A stretch of 64,000 bases of DNA from Pedobacter sp. (GTDB lineage Bacteria > Bacteroidota > Bacteroidia > Sphingobacteriales > Sphingobacteriaceae): positions 62,001-126,000 of the forward strand of contig NZ_JAVHXT010000002.1 of the NCBI RefSeq assembly GCF_031119335.1. Direction: 5' to 3'. A model generated the notes under the pieces. It was not told where the DNA came from. It searched no databases and worked only from the letters and a program-made list of their open reading frames with translations. The position numbers were made by a program, and so were the translations under genes. This document shows, piece by piece, positions 43,951 through 52,953 of this stretch (the first letter of the stretch is position 1; the number at the start of each line of letters is the position of its first letter).

Positions 43951-44976
43951 ATGAAAAAAATAACGTTAATAGCTTCGGCACTACTTTTAACGGTGGTACA
44001 AGCATTTGCCCAAAAAGAATTTAAGCTAGCAAAAAGTAGTGGAAAATTAGTGATTAACAATATCCCTAACTTAAAAGTAGAAGGCTACGACGGAAAGGAA
44101 ATCATTTTTTCGGCAGCAACCAAAAAAAATGGAAAAACCGAAGACCCGAGAGCGGCTGGCCTAAGCGCTTTGAGCAGCTCTGGTTTTGATAACACGGGTA
44201 TTGGTATCAGCGTAACAGAAAAAGAAAGTGTTGCTATCGTTTCGCCAGTTGAAAGAGATGTAAAGTTAACGGTGAAACTTCCTCAAGGCGTAGCATTATC
44301 TATCAAAACCTCGGGATTTGCACACGGAGATTCAACGGTAATTGTATTGAATAACCTAAAAAGTGAAATTGATGCTTCTACACAGTACGAAAATTTCAAT
44401 TTAACTAATGTTACCGGTCCTATTAGTTTAAAAAGCCTTTATGGCAATATAGAGGGTAAATTAACACCATCGTTTAAAGGTCCAATTTCTTTGGTTTCGG
44501 TATATGGTTTTATAGATGTTACAGTACCAGATCAAGCAAAAGCCAATTTGACGATTAGTTCGCAGTACGAAAACCTTTATGCTGCTAAAGATCTTAAATT
44601 GGTGATGGATGAAAACCCTGTACGTGTAAGTGCAGAAGGGCAAAATGTGCAAGTTTACACGGTAGATGGATTTAGCACTAGCACGTCTACGAGTACCACT
44701 ACCTCAGCTAAATCTAAAAGCAAAACTACTACAACAACGAGCGAAAGTTCTGCAGCACCTTTAGCTGCTACAGTGCCTACACCACCAAACCCAGAAAAAC
44801 CTGCTGCCCCTAGAAAAACAACCACCATTGTTGGCGATGGAGTATTCAATTTTGCTGCCAGTCCATCTGTTTTTTCTTACGCATTTGGTGGAAGCACCGT
44901 AAATGGAAAGTTAAATGGTGGTGGAGAAAAGATTGTTCTTAAATCTACGTATGGTAAAATCTATTTGCGAAAATAA
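43951..44976 (+). CDS. DUF4097-like beta-helix envelope protein
   Basis: 341 residues, signal peptide about 1-20. Repeating strands such as GPISLKSLYGNIEGKL, GPISLVSVYGFIDVTV and TISSQYENLYA give the right-handed beta-helix pattern of DUF4097. A low-complexity Ser/Thr/Lys region (about 245-270) and Pro/Ala linker interrupt it before the last strands (KIVLKSTYGKIYLRK). The ECF/anti-sigma/DUF4097 order is typical in this phylum; it may be an effector or sensor of the stress circuit. Confidence 0.82.
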   Translation: MKKITLIASALLLTVVQAFAQKEFKLAKSSGKLVINNIPNLKVEGYDGKEIIFSAATKKNGKTEDPRAAGLSALSSSGFDNTGIGISVTEKESVAIVSPVERDVKLTVKLPQGVALSIKTSGFAHGDSTVIVLNNLKSEIDASTQYENFNLTNVTGPISLKSLYGNIEGKLTPSFKGPISLVSVYGFIDVTVPDQAKANLTISSQYENLYAAKDLKLVMDENPVRVSAEGQNVQVYTVDGFSTSTSTSTTTSAKSKSKTTTTTSESSAAPLAATVPTPPNPEKPAAPRKTTTIVGDGVFNFAASPSVFSYAFGGSTVNGKLNGGGEKIVLKSTYGKIYLRK

Positions 44977-44993
44977 AATCACACAACTATAAC

Positions 44994-45027
44994 AAAAAGC
45001 TAGCATCGAGAGATCGCTAGCTTTTTT
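44994..45027 (+). terminator. Terminator after the ECF operon
   Basis: AAAAAGCTAGC pairs with GCTAGCTTTTT around an ATCGAGAGATC loop, ending in a six-T run. It starts 18 bp after the DUF4097-like stop. Confidence 0.88.
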
Positions 45028-45175
45028 ATTAGAACCGATCTGCAGCAGATTTGAGAGATTTATAAGTATACTAATAGGCAGCAATGCTATCTGAAAGCGG
45101 AACTTTAGGGTTCCGCCTATGCGTGAATGATGACAAGGATAGCAGATTCCCCTTATCATAGGAATGACAAAGTAA
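45028..45175. other. Non-coding gap with relic palindromes
   Basis: Degenerate pieces of the ATTCCCG/GGAATGAC repeat type (for example GGGTTCCGCCTATGCGTGAATGATGAC near 45108-45135). No gene. Confidence 0.45.
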
Positions 45176-46225
45176 TTACTCCCAAGTTATCGTAGTTTCA
45201 TTTTCGGTTGGCCGACCAGTGCAAACCAACACTCTTCCTCTAGCAATTTCATCGTCGGTAAGCACTTCATTATAATCCATACGCACACCGCCCGAAATGC
45301 AAGTAGCTGTACAAGTGCTACAAACTCCACCACTACAGCTATAAGGTATCTTGATTTTGTTTTCGAGCGCTATATCTAATATCCTTTTAGGCCAAGGAAC
45401 TTGTAAGTGATGAGTTTCTCCTTGAAATATTAGGTTAACCGAGTAAGTGGTTTTATCCACTATTTTTTCTGTAGCATCGTCTTCATCTATTTCGTCTTCT
45501 GGCAATACAAAGGTTTCGCGTTTTATTTGATGCGGCTTGTAACCAGCACCTAAAATTGAAATACGACAAACATCCATATAATCAACAGGGCCACAAGTAT
45601 AAAAAAGGGCATCCTCTTTAACAAAAGGCAACTGTTCTCTGATCAGTTCACTAATAAGAAAACCATTTAACCTTGCCCGCATTAAGTTTTTTGAGTTACT
45701 AAACAGATTAATCAGTTTAAACCTATCGGGATAAATGTGCTGCCATTGCTTTAGCTCCTCTAAAAATAAAGTTTCTTCTTCCGAGCGACTACTATAAATC
45801 AGCACCATTTTCGATTTACTTTCACCTACCAAAGCAGTTTTCAAAATCGAATATAGAGGTGTAATCCCTACTCCTGCTCCAAATAAGAAAACTGTCCGTT
45901 CTTTATCGTCAGGTTCATAAAAGAACATCCCGTTAGGCTCGGTTACTTCTACTACATCACCCTCCCGCAACGAATGATGTAAAAACCGCGAAATCTCGCC
46001 ATTCTCTACCAACTTAACCGCAATTGCTAAAGGCTCATCTACTAAGGGCGAACTGTAAGCGGAATATGATCTTCGCAATTCTTTCTCACCCACTTTGAAG
46101 GATAAAGTTAAAAACTGCCCGGCTTTGTAAATCGGCTTTTCACCGCCATTAGGCTGCAAAGTAATTGTGATTACTTCATTAACTTCCTGCTGAACTTGGG
46201 TAACTTTTAACTGCTGCAATGCCAT
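45176..46225 (-). CDS. Ferredoxin-NADP reductase with plant-type 2Fe-2S domain
   Basis: 349 residues. FAD-binding barrel with RRSYSAYSSP (the R-x-Y-S motif), NAD(P) domain with FGAGVGITPLYSIL, and C-terminal ferredoxin with CSGGVCSTC and a final Cys in VLVCTGRP. The order matches PaaE-type reductases (for example of phenylacetyl-CoA epoxidase or other oxygenases). No paa genes are near, so its electron acceptor is unknown. Confidence 0.92.
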   Translation of the reverse strand: MALQQLKVTQVQQEVNEVITITLQPNGGEKPIYKAGQFLTLSFKVGEKELRRSYSAYSSPLVDEPLAIAVKLVENGEISRFLHHSLREGDVVEVTEPNGMFFYEPDDKERTVFLFGAGVGITPLYSILKTALVGESKSKMVLIYSSRSEEETLFLEELKQWQHIYPDRFKLINLFSNSKNLMRARLNGFLISELIREQLPFVKEDALFYTCGPVDYMDVCRISILGAGYKPHQIKRETFVLPEDEIDEDDATEKIVDKTTYSVNLIFQGETHHLQVPWPKRILDIALENKIKIPYSCSGGVCSTCTATCISGGVRMDYNEVLTDDEIARGRVLVCTGRPTENETTITWE

Positions 46226-46412
46226 ATCTTCTTCAAAAGTAGAAAGTAAAAAATTTAATTAGGGTTAATTTAACTATATATTTCCTTATACACTATTGGT
46301 ATTTGCTATCAACATTTCATTTGTCAATAAAATTGACAAGTTGAAACCGTTAAGACTTTATCTATAAACCTGATTCGATTATTAAATATGTCAAAACAAG
46401 CCGTTAAAACTG

Positions 46413-46476
46413 ATGCTGAAATAAATTCAGCATGACGGAGTGCCAATATACCGTCACCCTGAATTTATTTCAGGGT
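46413..46476. repeat. Twin hairpins, GCTGAA and CCCTGAA
   Basis: ATGCTGAA/TTCAGCAT (46413-46433, loop ATAAA) and ACCCTGAA/TTCAGGGT (46456-46476, loop TTTAT) stand 22 bp apart with near-identical loops on opposite strands. This is a common dispersed palindrome of the phylum, here as a head-to-head pair. Confidence 0.75.
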
Positions 46477-46574
46477 CGGTTAGAATAAAACACACAATAT
46501 AAAGTGTAAATCAGTCAAATAATTATCGAACTGAGGTTACAAGCTTTCATTGAATTTTCTAATACAAGCAACTT

Positions 46575-46658
46575 CGTCATTTCGAATGCTAGAACGAAAT
46601 TTAGCAATTAGTACAACATCGTATTAGATTTCTCTTCGTTGCACTCATCGAAATGACG
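46575..46658. repeat. GTCATTTCGA palindromic element
   Basis: CGTCATTTCGA at 46575-46585 is mirrored exactly by TCGAAATGACG at 46648-46658. Same ends as the element at 3126-3254. Confidence 0.8.
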
Positions 46659-46751
46659 TGCACTAGACAGTTGGCCAAGTAAGATTTAATATTGGAACAT
46701 CAAATAATGTATACCACCAAATATCCGTGTATCTGTGGCTAATATAAAAAG

Positions 46752-46787
46752 AAAAGGCTGCCTCCACTATTCGGGAAACAGCCTTTT
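46752..46787 (-). terminator. Terminator of the lytic transglycosylase gene
   Basis: AAAAGGCTG (46752-46760) and CAGCCTTTT (46779-46787) form a 9-bp stem; on the minus strand a T-rich tract follows. It lies 34 bp after the stop at 46821. Confidence 0.85.
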
Positions 46788-46820
46788 AAAATGCTTATAA
46801 AAAAGCTATACCAATATTTT

Positions 46821-47603
46821 TTATTCTACAGTAGTGGCACTTACCTCCTCTACCGGCTTGTAGGCAATTAACGCCTCTTGATTTTTGTAGCCATTACGCT
46901 TCGGATTTTCCAAAATTTCCTTTACCGAAATCAGTTTGTACACGTATGCACCTGTTTCTCGGTTCAGCTTCATTTTGAAATAATTATCCTGCTTTTGACG
47001 GTTAATCTGTCTTTTCATATGACCGTCGCCTACGTTGTACGCAGCGGCAACCAATGTCCAGCTATCAAAAACGCCATACAGTTCCTTTAGATACTTTGCA
47101 GCTGCAATGCTAGATTTTTTCAGATTGTAGCGTTCATCTACCTTCTTATTTACCTTTAAGCCATACATACGAGCAGTTCCTGGCATAAATTGCCAATAAC
47201 CAGCCGCACCTTTAGGAGATACCCCACCTCTTAAGCCCGACTCAACAAGTGCGATGTACTTAAAATCATTAGGAATACCATATGCCTCCAAAATTGGCTC
47301 TATCACAGGAAACCATTCAGCTGCTTTTTTATGCAAACGAGTAGTCTGCAAATTTCCATAAGAAAATGAAGCCAAAGTCCTCTTCATTTTGCTGTTCACC
47401 TTAGTATCGCCAATTGGCAATGTTTCTTCGGCAAACTCTAGTTGAGCTATTGAAAATACCGGCTCTTCGGTTTTTATTGTACTCTTGGTATAGTTATCTT
47501 TCTTAAGATTTTCTACTTTGGTTGGTAGCTTATAAGCAAACACATTTGCCATCACCAATAGTCCTAAAACTACTGTTAATGGGATGAGGTGTTTCTTTAA
47601 CAT
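46821..47603 (-). CDS. Lytic murein transglycosylase (SLT domain)
   Basis: 260 residues, signal/anchor segment about 4-24. The goose-lysozyme-like core has catalytic Glu121 in ALVESGLRGG, SPKGAAGYWQFMPGTARMYGL and VAAAYNVGDGHMKR. It resembles the MltD catalytic domain but lacks LysM repeats. It should cleave murein to anhydromuropeptides in the periplasm. Confidence 0.94.
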   Translation of the reverse strand: MLKKHLIPLTVVLGLLVMANVFAYKLPTKVENLKKDNYTKSTIKTEEPVFSIAQLEFAEETLPIGDTKVNSKMKRTLASFSYGNLQTTRLHKKAAEWFPVIEPILEAYGIPNDFKYIALVESGLRGGVSPKGAAGYWQFMPGTARMYGLKVNKKVDERYNLKKSSIAAAKYLKELYGVFDSWTLVAAAYNVGDGHMKRQINRQKQDNYFKMKLNRETGAYVYKLISVKEILENPKRNGYKNQEALIAYKPVEEVSATTVE

Positions 47604-47768
47604 CTTCCTCCTTTTTTAGTTAACACTTAATACTTGGTGCGCAAAGGTACAATTTATTAGTTTAATTATCAAGCACTTACAAATATAAGCTCTAAAATAA
47701 GGGTTTAAAATACCGTGAGGCTATATTTTACCGCATACATTTTTACTTAAAACGAGTATATTTCCAAA

Positions 47769-47798
47769 TTGTTTATCCATACAAATTTGTTAACTTTG
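47769..47798 (+). promoter_or_regulatory. Promoter of the pseudouridine synthase gene
   Basis: TTG at 47769-47771, 19 bp, then TAACTTTG at 47791-47798: the full Bacteroidota -33/-7 arrangement with consensus spacing. It gives a leader of about 30 nt. Confidence 0.75.
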
Positions 47799-47833
47799 CA
47801 GCCGCATTATTTTATGCGATTAAAAGCGTATCA

Positions 47834-49168
47834 ATGACAAATAGTAACAAAGGGAAAAGTCGGGATGACAAGTCCAAACCAGGCAGAAGCACTACCGGAA
47901 GAAGAACCGAGAAGACAGACAGTGACAAGCCAAAAAGATTTAGTGCAAAAGACGACGGCAACCGCAGAAGTTTTGGCACCGAAGACAAAAGAGATTTTAA
48001 AGGCGGTAAAACCAGAGGCGCAGATTCTCCATCTCGCTCTAGCAGACCTAGAACAGATTCTAGTGAAACATCGGGTTTCAAAAAATCATTCGATAAAAAA
48101 GACAGTAAACCTTGGGAAAAATCTGACAGACCTTTTTCTGCTAGAGGCAAACGTGACGAAGGTTCATCAGACAGAAGAGACAATAAACCGTGGGAAAAAA
48201 GAGACAAACCTTTTGCCACTAGGGGAAACAGTAGCCGCGAAGAAAGCAATAACGGCAAAAGAAGCTACGCGAAAAAAGACAGCTACGCAAAAGATGGCGC
48301 CGCTTCTAAATTTTCGGATAGAAAAGGCGACAAATATGGCGACAACCGACCGTTCAGAAAGCGTGAAGAAGGTGGCTATAAAGGTAAAAAAGAAGATAAA
48401 GGAGAAAGAGTTGCCCCTACTTTAAGAAGTAGAAAAACCAAAGAAGAAGAAGACTTAATACGCTTGAACCGCTATATTGCTAATGCAGGTATTTGTTCTC
48501 GCCGTAAAGCTGATGAATTGATTGAAGCGGGAGTAGTGAGTGTAAACGGCAAAGTTGTTACCGAGTTAGGCCACAAAGTAGATCCTTATAAAGACGAGGT
48601 AAGATACAATGGTGAGCTTTTAAAACGCGAAAAGAAAGTTTACGTGCTTTTAAACAAACCAAAAGATTATATCACCACTACTGATGATCCACAAGAGCGA
48701 AAAACGGTGATGCACTTGGTTGACAAAGCCAGCAAAGAGCGTATTTATCCAGTTGGTCGTTTAGATAGAAATACCACAGGATTGATATTAATGACTAATG
48801 ATGGTGATTTGGCCGATAGATTGTCTCATCCACGTAATGGCATTACTAAAATCTATCAGGTAGAGCTTAATAAAAACCTTGTGCAAGGCGATTTTAATAA
48901 AATTCAATTTGGTTTAGAATTAGAAGATGGTTTCATTAAGCCAGACAGTATCTCTTATGTAGCTGGTGGAAGCAAAAAAGAAATTGGTATCCAAATTCAT
49001 AGTGGCAAAAATAGAATTGTACGTCGTATTTTCGAACATTTAGGCTATGACGTAGTTAAACTTGACCGTGTAGTTTACGGCAATTTGACCAAAAAAGATT
49101 TGCCACGAGGCAGATGGAGATACCTAGACGAGCACGAGCTTATCCAGATTAAACACTTAATTAAGTAA
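47834..49168 (+). CDS. RsuA/RluB-family pseudouridine synthase with long charged N-terminal tail
   Basis: 444 residues. The first about 205 are low-complexity Lys/Arg/Asp/Ser/Gly (repeated KPWEKSDRPFSARGKRD and KPWEKRDKPFATRG units), likely disordered and RNA-binding. Then an S4 domain (about 208-270: LNRYIANAGICSRRKADELI) and the synthase with catalytic Asp311 in GRLDRNTTGLILMTNDGDL. RluB/RsuA relatives modify one uridine in 23S or 16S rRNA; the exact target is not fixed by sequence alone. Confidence 0.93.
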   Translation: MTNSNKGKSRDDKSKPGRSTTGRRTEKTDSDKPKRFSAKDDGNRRSFGTEDKRDFKGGKTRGADSPSRSSRPRTDSSETSGFKKSFDKKDSKPWEKSDRPFSARGKRDEGSSDRRDNKPWEKRDKPFATRGNSSREESNNGKRSYAKKDSYAKDGAASKFSDRKGDKYGDNRPFRKREEGGYKGKKEDKGERVAPTLRSRKTKEEEDLIRLNRYIANAGICSRRKADELIEAGVVSVNGKVVTELGHKVDPYKDEVRYNGELLKREKKVYVLLNKPKDYITTTDDPQERKTVMHLVDKASKERIYPVGRLDRNTTGLILMTNDGDLADRLSHPRNGITKIYQVELNKNLVQGDFNKIQFGLELEDGFIKPDSISYVAGGSKKEIGIQIHSGKNRIVRRIFEHLGYDVVKLDRVVYGNLTKKDLPRGRWRYLDEHELIQIKHLIK

Positions 49169-49179
49169 ACCTAAATAGC

Positions 49180-49213
49180 ATGCGCAGAATTAACACTTTG
49201 CGCATTTTTTATT
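49180..49213 (+). terminator. Terminator after the pseudouridine synthase gene
   Basis: ATGCGCA (49180-49186) pairs with TGCGCAT (49199-49205), followed by TTTTTATTT. It sits 12 bp after the stop and 27 bp before the lactonase start. Confidence 0.85.
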
Positions 49214-49239
49214 TATCTTTCACTCTTAATTTGAATAAA

Positions 49240-50340
49240 ATGCGTAAATCTTTCTTGCTTGTTCTATCGTTCTGTGTTTCTACGTTAATAGCCAATGCAC
49301 AAAATTTTAAGTTAATTATTGGCACTTACACCAACAAGGGCAATAGTGAAGGTATTTATATCTACAATTTTGACAGTAAAACAGCTAATACTAAACAGCT
49401 AAATGTTATCAGAAATGTTTCGAATCCGAGTTATCTTACGCTAAGCAAAAACAAAGATTTTTTATACAGCGTTTACGAAGACGGCACCAATAGTGCAGCC
49501 AGCGCTTTCAAGTTTAATCAGCAAACAAGCGAAGCTTCATTCCTAAACAAGGAAGCAACCAAAGGGACTAACCCTTGTTTTATCTTAACCGATGGCAAAA
49601 ACGTGTTGACGGCGAATTACAGCGGCGGAAGTATCAGTGTTTTTGGTGTAAAAGCTGATGGCTCACTTTCTGCACTCAAGCAGAACATACAGCACACAGG
49701 CAGTGGTCCAGACAAACGTCAGGCTAGCGCACACGTGCACCAGGTATTGTTTTCTCCTGATGGAAAATATGTAGTGGCTACAGATTTGGGAGAAGACAGA
49801 GTTTACATCTATCATTACGATGCTGCGGCAGCCCAACCATTGAAGTTAAAAACGAGTATTAAAACCAATTCAGGCTCTGGACCACGTCATTTAGCATTTA
49901 GCCCTAACGGGAAATATGCCTACCTAGCGCACGAGTTTAATGGGAAAATTAGCGCTTTTAGTTATAGTGATGGCAACTTGATATTGCTACAAGAAGTAGA
50001 AACCGTAGCCAAAGATTTTAATGGCAAGATAGATGCTGCCGATATACACCTTTCTAGCGATGGAAAGTTTTTATACGAAAGTAACCGAGGTGATGCCAAC
50101 ACCATCAACGTTTTTGCCGTACAAAAAAACGGAAAGCTAAATTTTGTAGAAACAGTGAACACGCTGGGAAAAGGACCTCGTAACTTTAACATTGATCCTA
50201 CGGGAAAGTACCTATTGGTAGCCCACCAATATACCAATGATGTGGTAATTTTTAATCGCAATGCTAAAACCGGGAAATTAACAGATAGCGGCAAACGCAT
50301 TAATGTAGGTACACCAGTTTGTTTAATTTTTGACAAGTAG
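49240..50340 (+). CDS. Lactonase-type seven-bladed beta-propeller (YbhE/Pgl-like), exported
   Basis: 366 residues from MRKSFLLVLSFCVSTLI, a signal peptide; the in-frame ATG at 49180 lies in the terminator hairpin and is rejected. Repeated blades carry FSPDGKYVVATDLGEDRVYIY, GPRHLAFSPNGKYAYLAHE and GPRNFNIDPTGKYLLVAHQ, matching 6-phosphogluconolactonase/muconate cycloisomerase-like propellers. The signal peptide argues against a cytoplasmic pentose-phosphate role; a periplasmic sugar lactone may be the substrate. Confidence 0.88.
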   Translation: MRKSFLLVLSFCVSTLIANAQNFKLIIGTYTNKGNSEGIYIYNFDSKTANTKQLNVIRNVSNPSYLTLSKNKDFLYSVYEDGTNSAASAFKFNQQTSEASFLNKEATKGTNPCFILTDGKNVLTANYSGGSISVFGVKADGSLSALKQNIQHTGSGPDKRQASAHVHQVLFSPDGKYVVATDLGEDRVYIYHYDAAAAQPLKLKTSIKTNSGSGPRHLAFSPNGKYAYLAHEFNGKISAFSYSDGNLILLQEVETVAKDFNGKIDAADIHLSSDGKFLYESNRGDANTINVFAVQKNGKLNFVETVNTLGKGPRNFNIDPTGKYLLVAHQYTNDVVIFNRNAKTGKLTDSGKRINVGTPVCLIFDK

Positions 50341-50504
50341 TTTATTTTTAATATTTTGCGTCAAATTTAAATTAACCTCAGATGAAAAAGCTACGTTTAT
50401 TACCTGCTGATATATTTTTTAGAAACAAAAATCAAATAATCTCAAATTACGTACTCCCATCTCTTTTAGAAGGAGGAAATAGACTACCTTTATACTCAAA
50501 AATA

Positions 50505-51011
50505 ATGAAAAAGCTCATCTACTTACTCATTTCGGCAAGCATTTTATTAAACTCTTGTGCAAAAGACACTTATTATATACCCGCACCAGATATAAACGAA
50601 ACGGGTGGCGGTGCAAGCTCCAAAGCATTGGAAAACACCAAGTGGAAATTAACTGCAGAAACCTCACTTATTGAGGGAGATGGCCCAAATTATACTAGAA
50701 ATGATTTTTTGGAATATGATGAATGTGAATTAGACGATATCGTTATCTATAAACCGAACAGCATAGTGGCGATGGATCAAGGTGCGGAAAAGTGCTTTTC
50801 TTCAGACCCGCAGCTGGCTGATGTTGGCACTTGGACTTTATCTGCAGATCAAAAAACATTAACAATAAAAGGAACGGACGGTAATGTTTTTGATTTAACC
50901 TTCAAGGCTACTGTATTACAATTAGATGCCACAACATTAAAATATCAGTATTTCTATATCATCAACAATGTTAAAACTACCACTACTTCTACATATACAA
51001 AAGTTAATTAG
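50505..51011 (+). CDS. Lipoprotein, lipocalin-like
   Basis: 168 residues from MKKLIYLLISASILLNSC with lipobox Cys18. The upstream in-frame ATG at 50382 would bury the signal peptide 41 residues inside and is rejected; interestingly that ATG starts with the same 11 bases ATGAAAAAGCT. Mature part: ALENTKWKLTAE opens a lipocalin-like barrel, later GTWTLSADQKTLTIKG. Function unknown. Confidence 0.78.
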   Translation: MKKLIYLLISASILLNSCAKDTYYIPAPDINETGGGASSKALENTKWKLTAETSLIEGDGPNYTRNDFLEYDECELDDIVIYKPNSIVAMDQGAEKCFSSDPQLADVGTWTLSADQKTLTIKGTDGNVFDLTFKATVLQLDATTLKYQYFYIINNVKTTTTSTYTKVN

Positions 51012-51047
51012 CGCATAAGCTAAATATTCGAGCCAAAACATTAAGCG

Positions 51048-52178
51048 TTATTTATTTCCGGCTATTACTTCTTCATAGTATGAAATGTACTGTGGCAATA
51101 TTTTTTTAAGGTCGAAATCTTTTGCCCTTGTTAGCGCATTTTCCTTAAAGTAGTCTAAGGTTTTTTGGTCGCTTAAAATAGTGATGGCTTTATTTGCCAT
51201 ATCATCAACATCGCCTACGTTGCACATATAGCCGCAGAAATCGTCGATATTTAACTCTGGCAAACCGCCGGCATTAGATGAAATTACAGGAACTTTGCAA
51301 GCCATTGCCTCTAGTGCCGCCAAACCAAAGCTTTCGTTTTCTGAAGGAATTATAAACAAATCGGAGACCGACAATATTTCCTCTACAGCATCTTGTTTAC
51401 CCAAAAACCTTACATTATCGCCAATACCTAATTCTCTACACAGTTGCTCATTAGCAGAACGTTCTGGACCATCTCCTACCATCAATAATTTTGAAGGAAT
51501 TTTTTGCTGTACCTTTTCGAACATCCTTATCACATCTTCGGTTCGTTTTACTTTTCTAAAATTAGAAGTATGAATAAGAATACGCTCATTATTGGGTGCA
51601 ATAGCTTTTTTGAAATGATCTTTTGGTTGTAAGCTAAAACGGTTAAAATCAATAAAATTAGGGATTACCTTAATTTCTTTCTTAATATCGAAATGACCAT
51701 AGGTATCTTCCTTTAAATCTTCCGAAACTGTAGTTACGCCATCACTTTGATTAATGGAAAACGTTACCACAGGCTTATAGGTTGCATCTTTTCCTACTAG
51801 AGTGATATCGGTGCCGTGCAATGTAGTTACAAATGGGATATTAATACCGTAAGTAGCTAATATCTGTTTGGCCATAAAAGCTGCCGAAGCATGCGGAATA
51901 GCGTAATGAACATGTAGAATATCAAGCTGTTCAAAACGAACCACATCAACCAATTTGCTAGCTAATGCCGATTCGTAAGGAGCATAGTCAAAAAGAGGAT
52001 AATCTCTTACCGAAACTTCATGATAGAACAAGTTAGCAGAGAAGAAATCTAACCTAGCCGGCTGGCTATAAGTAATAAAATGAACCTGATGTCCTTGATT
52101 AGCCAATGCCTTGCCTAACTCGGTAGCTACTACGCCGCTACCTCCAAAGGTAGGGTAACAAACTATTCCTATTTTCAT
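51048..52178 (-). CDS. bshA: N-acetyl-alpha-D-glucosaminyl L-malate synthase
   Basis: 376 residues. Start MKIGIVCYPTFGGSGVVATELGKAL is the BshA form of GT4 enzymes; HVHYAIPHASAAFMAKQIL, TLHGTDITLVG and the C-terminal PSENESFGLAALEAMACKVPVI (E-x7-E) complete it. It makes GlcNAc-malate, the first step of bacillithiol, so the cell probably uses this low-molecular-weight thiol. No bshB/bshC in the window. Confidence 0.96.
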   Translation of the reverse strand: MKIGIVCYPTFGGSGVVATELGKALANQGHQVHFITYSQPARLDFFSANLFYHEVSVRDYPLFDYAPYESALASKLVDVVRFEQLDILHVHYAIPHASAAFMAKQILATYGINIPFVTTLHGTDITLVGKDATYKPVVTFSINQSDGVTTVSEDLKEDTYGHFDIKKEIKVIPNFIDFNRFSLQPKDHFKKAIAPNNERILIHTSNFRKVKRTEDVIRMFEKVQQKIPSKLLMVGDGPERSANEQLCRELGIGDNVRFLGKQDAVEEILSVSDLFIIPSENESFGLAALEAMACKVPVISSNAGGLPELNIDDFCGYMCNVGDVDDMANKAITILSDQKTLDYFKENALTRAKDFDLKKILPQYISYYEEVIAGNK

Positions 52179-52282
52179 GTGGTTGTTATGTAATTCTATT
52201 AAAGATTACGAAGGCAAATGTAAATCATATCTTATTTAAACATTGTTATCTGTGGGTAATAAAATTGATAAAAGACAGATAC

Positions 52283-52307
52283 AAAAAAAGGTGCCAATGG
52301 CACCTTT
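52283..52307 (-). terminator. Terminator of the coiled-coil protein gene
   Basis: AAAGGTGCC (52287-52295) and GGCACCTTT (52299-52307) form a 9-bp stem with a 3-nt loop, followed on the minus strand by seven T. Confidence 0.88.
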
Positions 52308-52315
52308 ATGATTAG

Positions 52316-52783
52316 TTACTGATAACTGAATACGATTGTAGGCTTTTTGTAACCTGCCTTTCTTTCTTCGGCTTGTATTTGCGACCTCACCTTTTCTACA
52401 GCACTTATCTGCTTATTAAATCGCTCTAAAGCTTTTTGAGAGTCGAGCATGTCGCTTTTAGCTTTCTTTGCTAGCTTTTCGGTTTCTTTAATGTTAACAT
52501 TGCTAGTTCCAGTACCTGCAATATTGCTGCTGCTTTTAGCTGCCGATTCCTTTGCCCTATCATTGGCATCTAAAAGTTTTACCCTTAACTTTTCAACTTC
52601 AGCCTCCTCTTTAGCCTCTTCAATTTTTAGCTCTTGTATTTTTTGGCTAATCTTTAGAGCCTCGAGCCTGTTGGTTAAAACCCCTACTGAGTCTTTAGAT
52701 ACTTTAGCTGTATAGGTTTGTGCTTTAGCAACAGAAATCCCAAGCGCAAATGGCGCAAGAAATAGATAGATGTACTTTTTCAT
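52316..52783 (-). CDS. Exported coiled-coil protein
   Basis: 155 residues, signal peptide about 1-21 (ending AKAQ). About 30-140 is strongly helical with heptad-like charge pattern (LTNRLEALKISQKIQELKIEEAKEEAEVEKL), a likely coiled coil with a short Ser/Gly break (about 82-95). The last residues return to hydrophobic strands (PTIVFSYQ). No named family. Periplasmic structural or adaptor role is possible. Confidence 0.72.
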   Translation of the reverse strand: MKKYIYLFLAPFALGISVAKAQTYTAKVSKDSVGVLTNRLEALKISQKIQELKIEEAKEEAEVEKLRVKLLDANDRAKESAAKSSSNIAGTGTSNVNIKETEKLAKKAKSDMLDSQKALERFNKQISAVEKVRSQIQAEERKAGYKKPTIVFSYQ

Positions 52784-52953
52784 GGTTATGTGTTTTTCTA
52801 CAGCTATTGCAATTTTAATGCCTTTAGCTCCATAAATGCTGAAAATACCAAAAACAAAGCTTACGAAGGCAAACCGGCAAAAAATAGAGGGAAATTTGGG
52901 GAATGTGCTTCACAACTTAGAAGTGTTAAGAGCAGTATAACACATTAATAAGC

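Larger units (their letters stand above)
46226..46820. other. Repeat-rich gap
   Basis: Nearly 600 bp without a gene. It contains two hairpin repeats (46413-46476), one GTCATTTCGA element (46575-46658), a fragment of the CTGTGGC repeat near 46727-46740 and the terminator at 46752-46787. The stretch 46230-46410 shows nothing I can name. Confidence 0.55.

Noticed and set aside
45176-46225. Phenylacetate degradation locus suggested by the PaaE-like reductase
   Set aside because: No other paa gene occurs in the window, so the reductase is annotated only by domain order.
47812-48258. Long minus-strand open frame (148 codons) inside the pseudouridine synthase tail
   Set aside because: It mirrors the low-complexity Lys/Asp/Ser codons of the real gene, giving a Leu/Ser/Pro-rich product without any start context or family.
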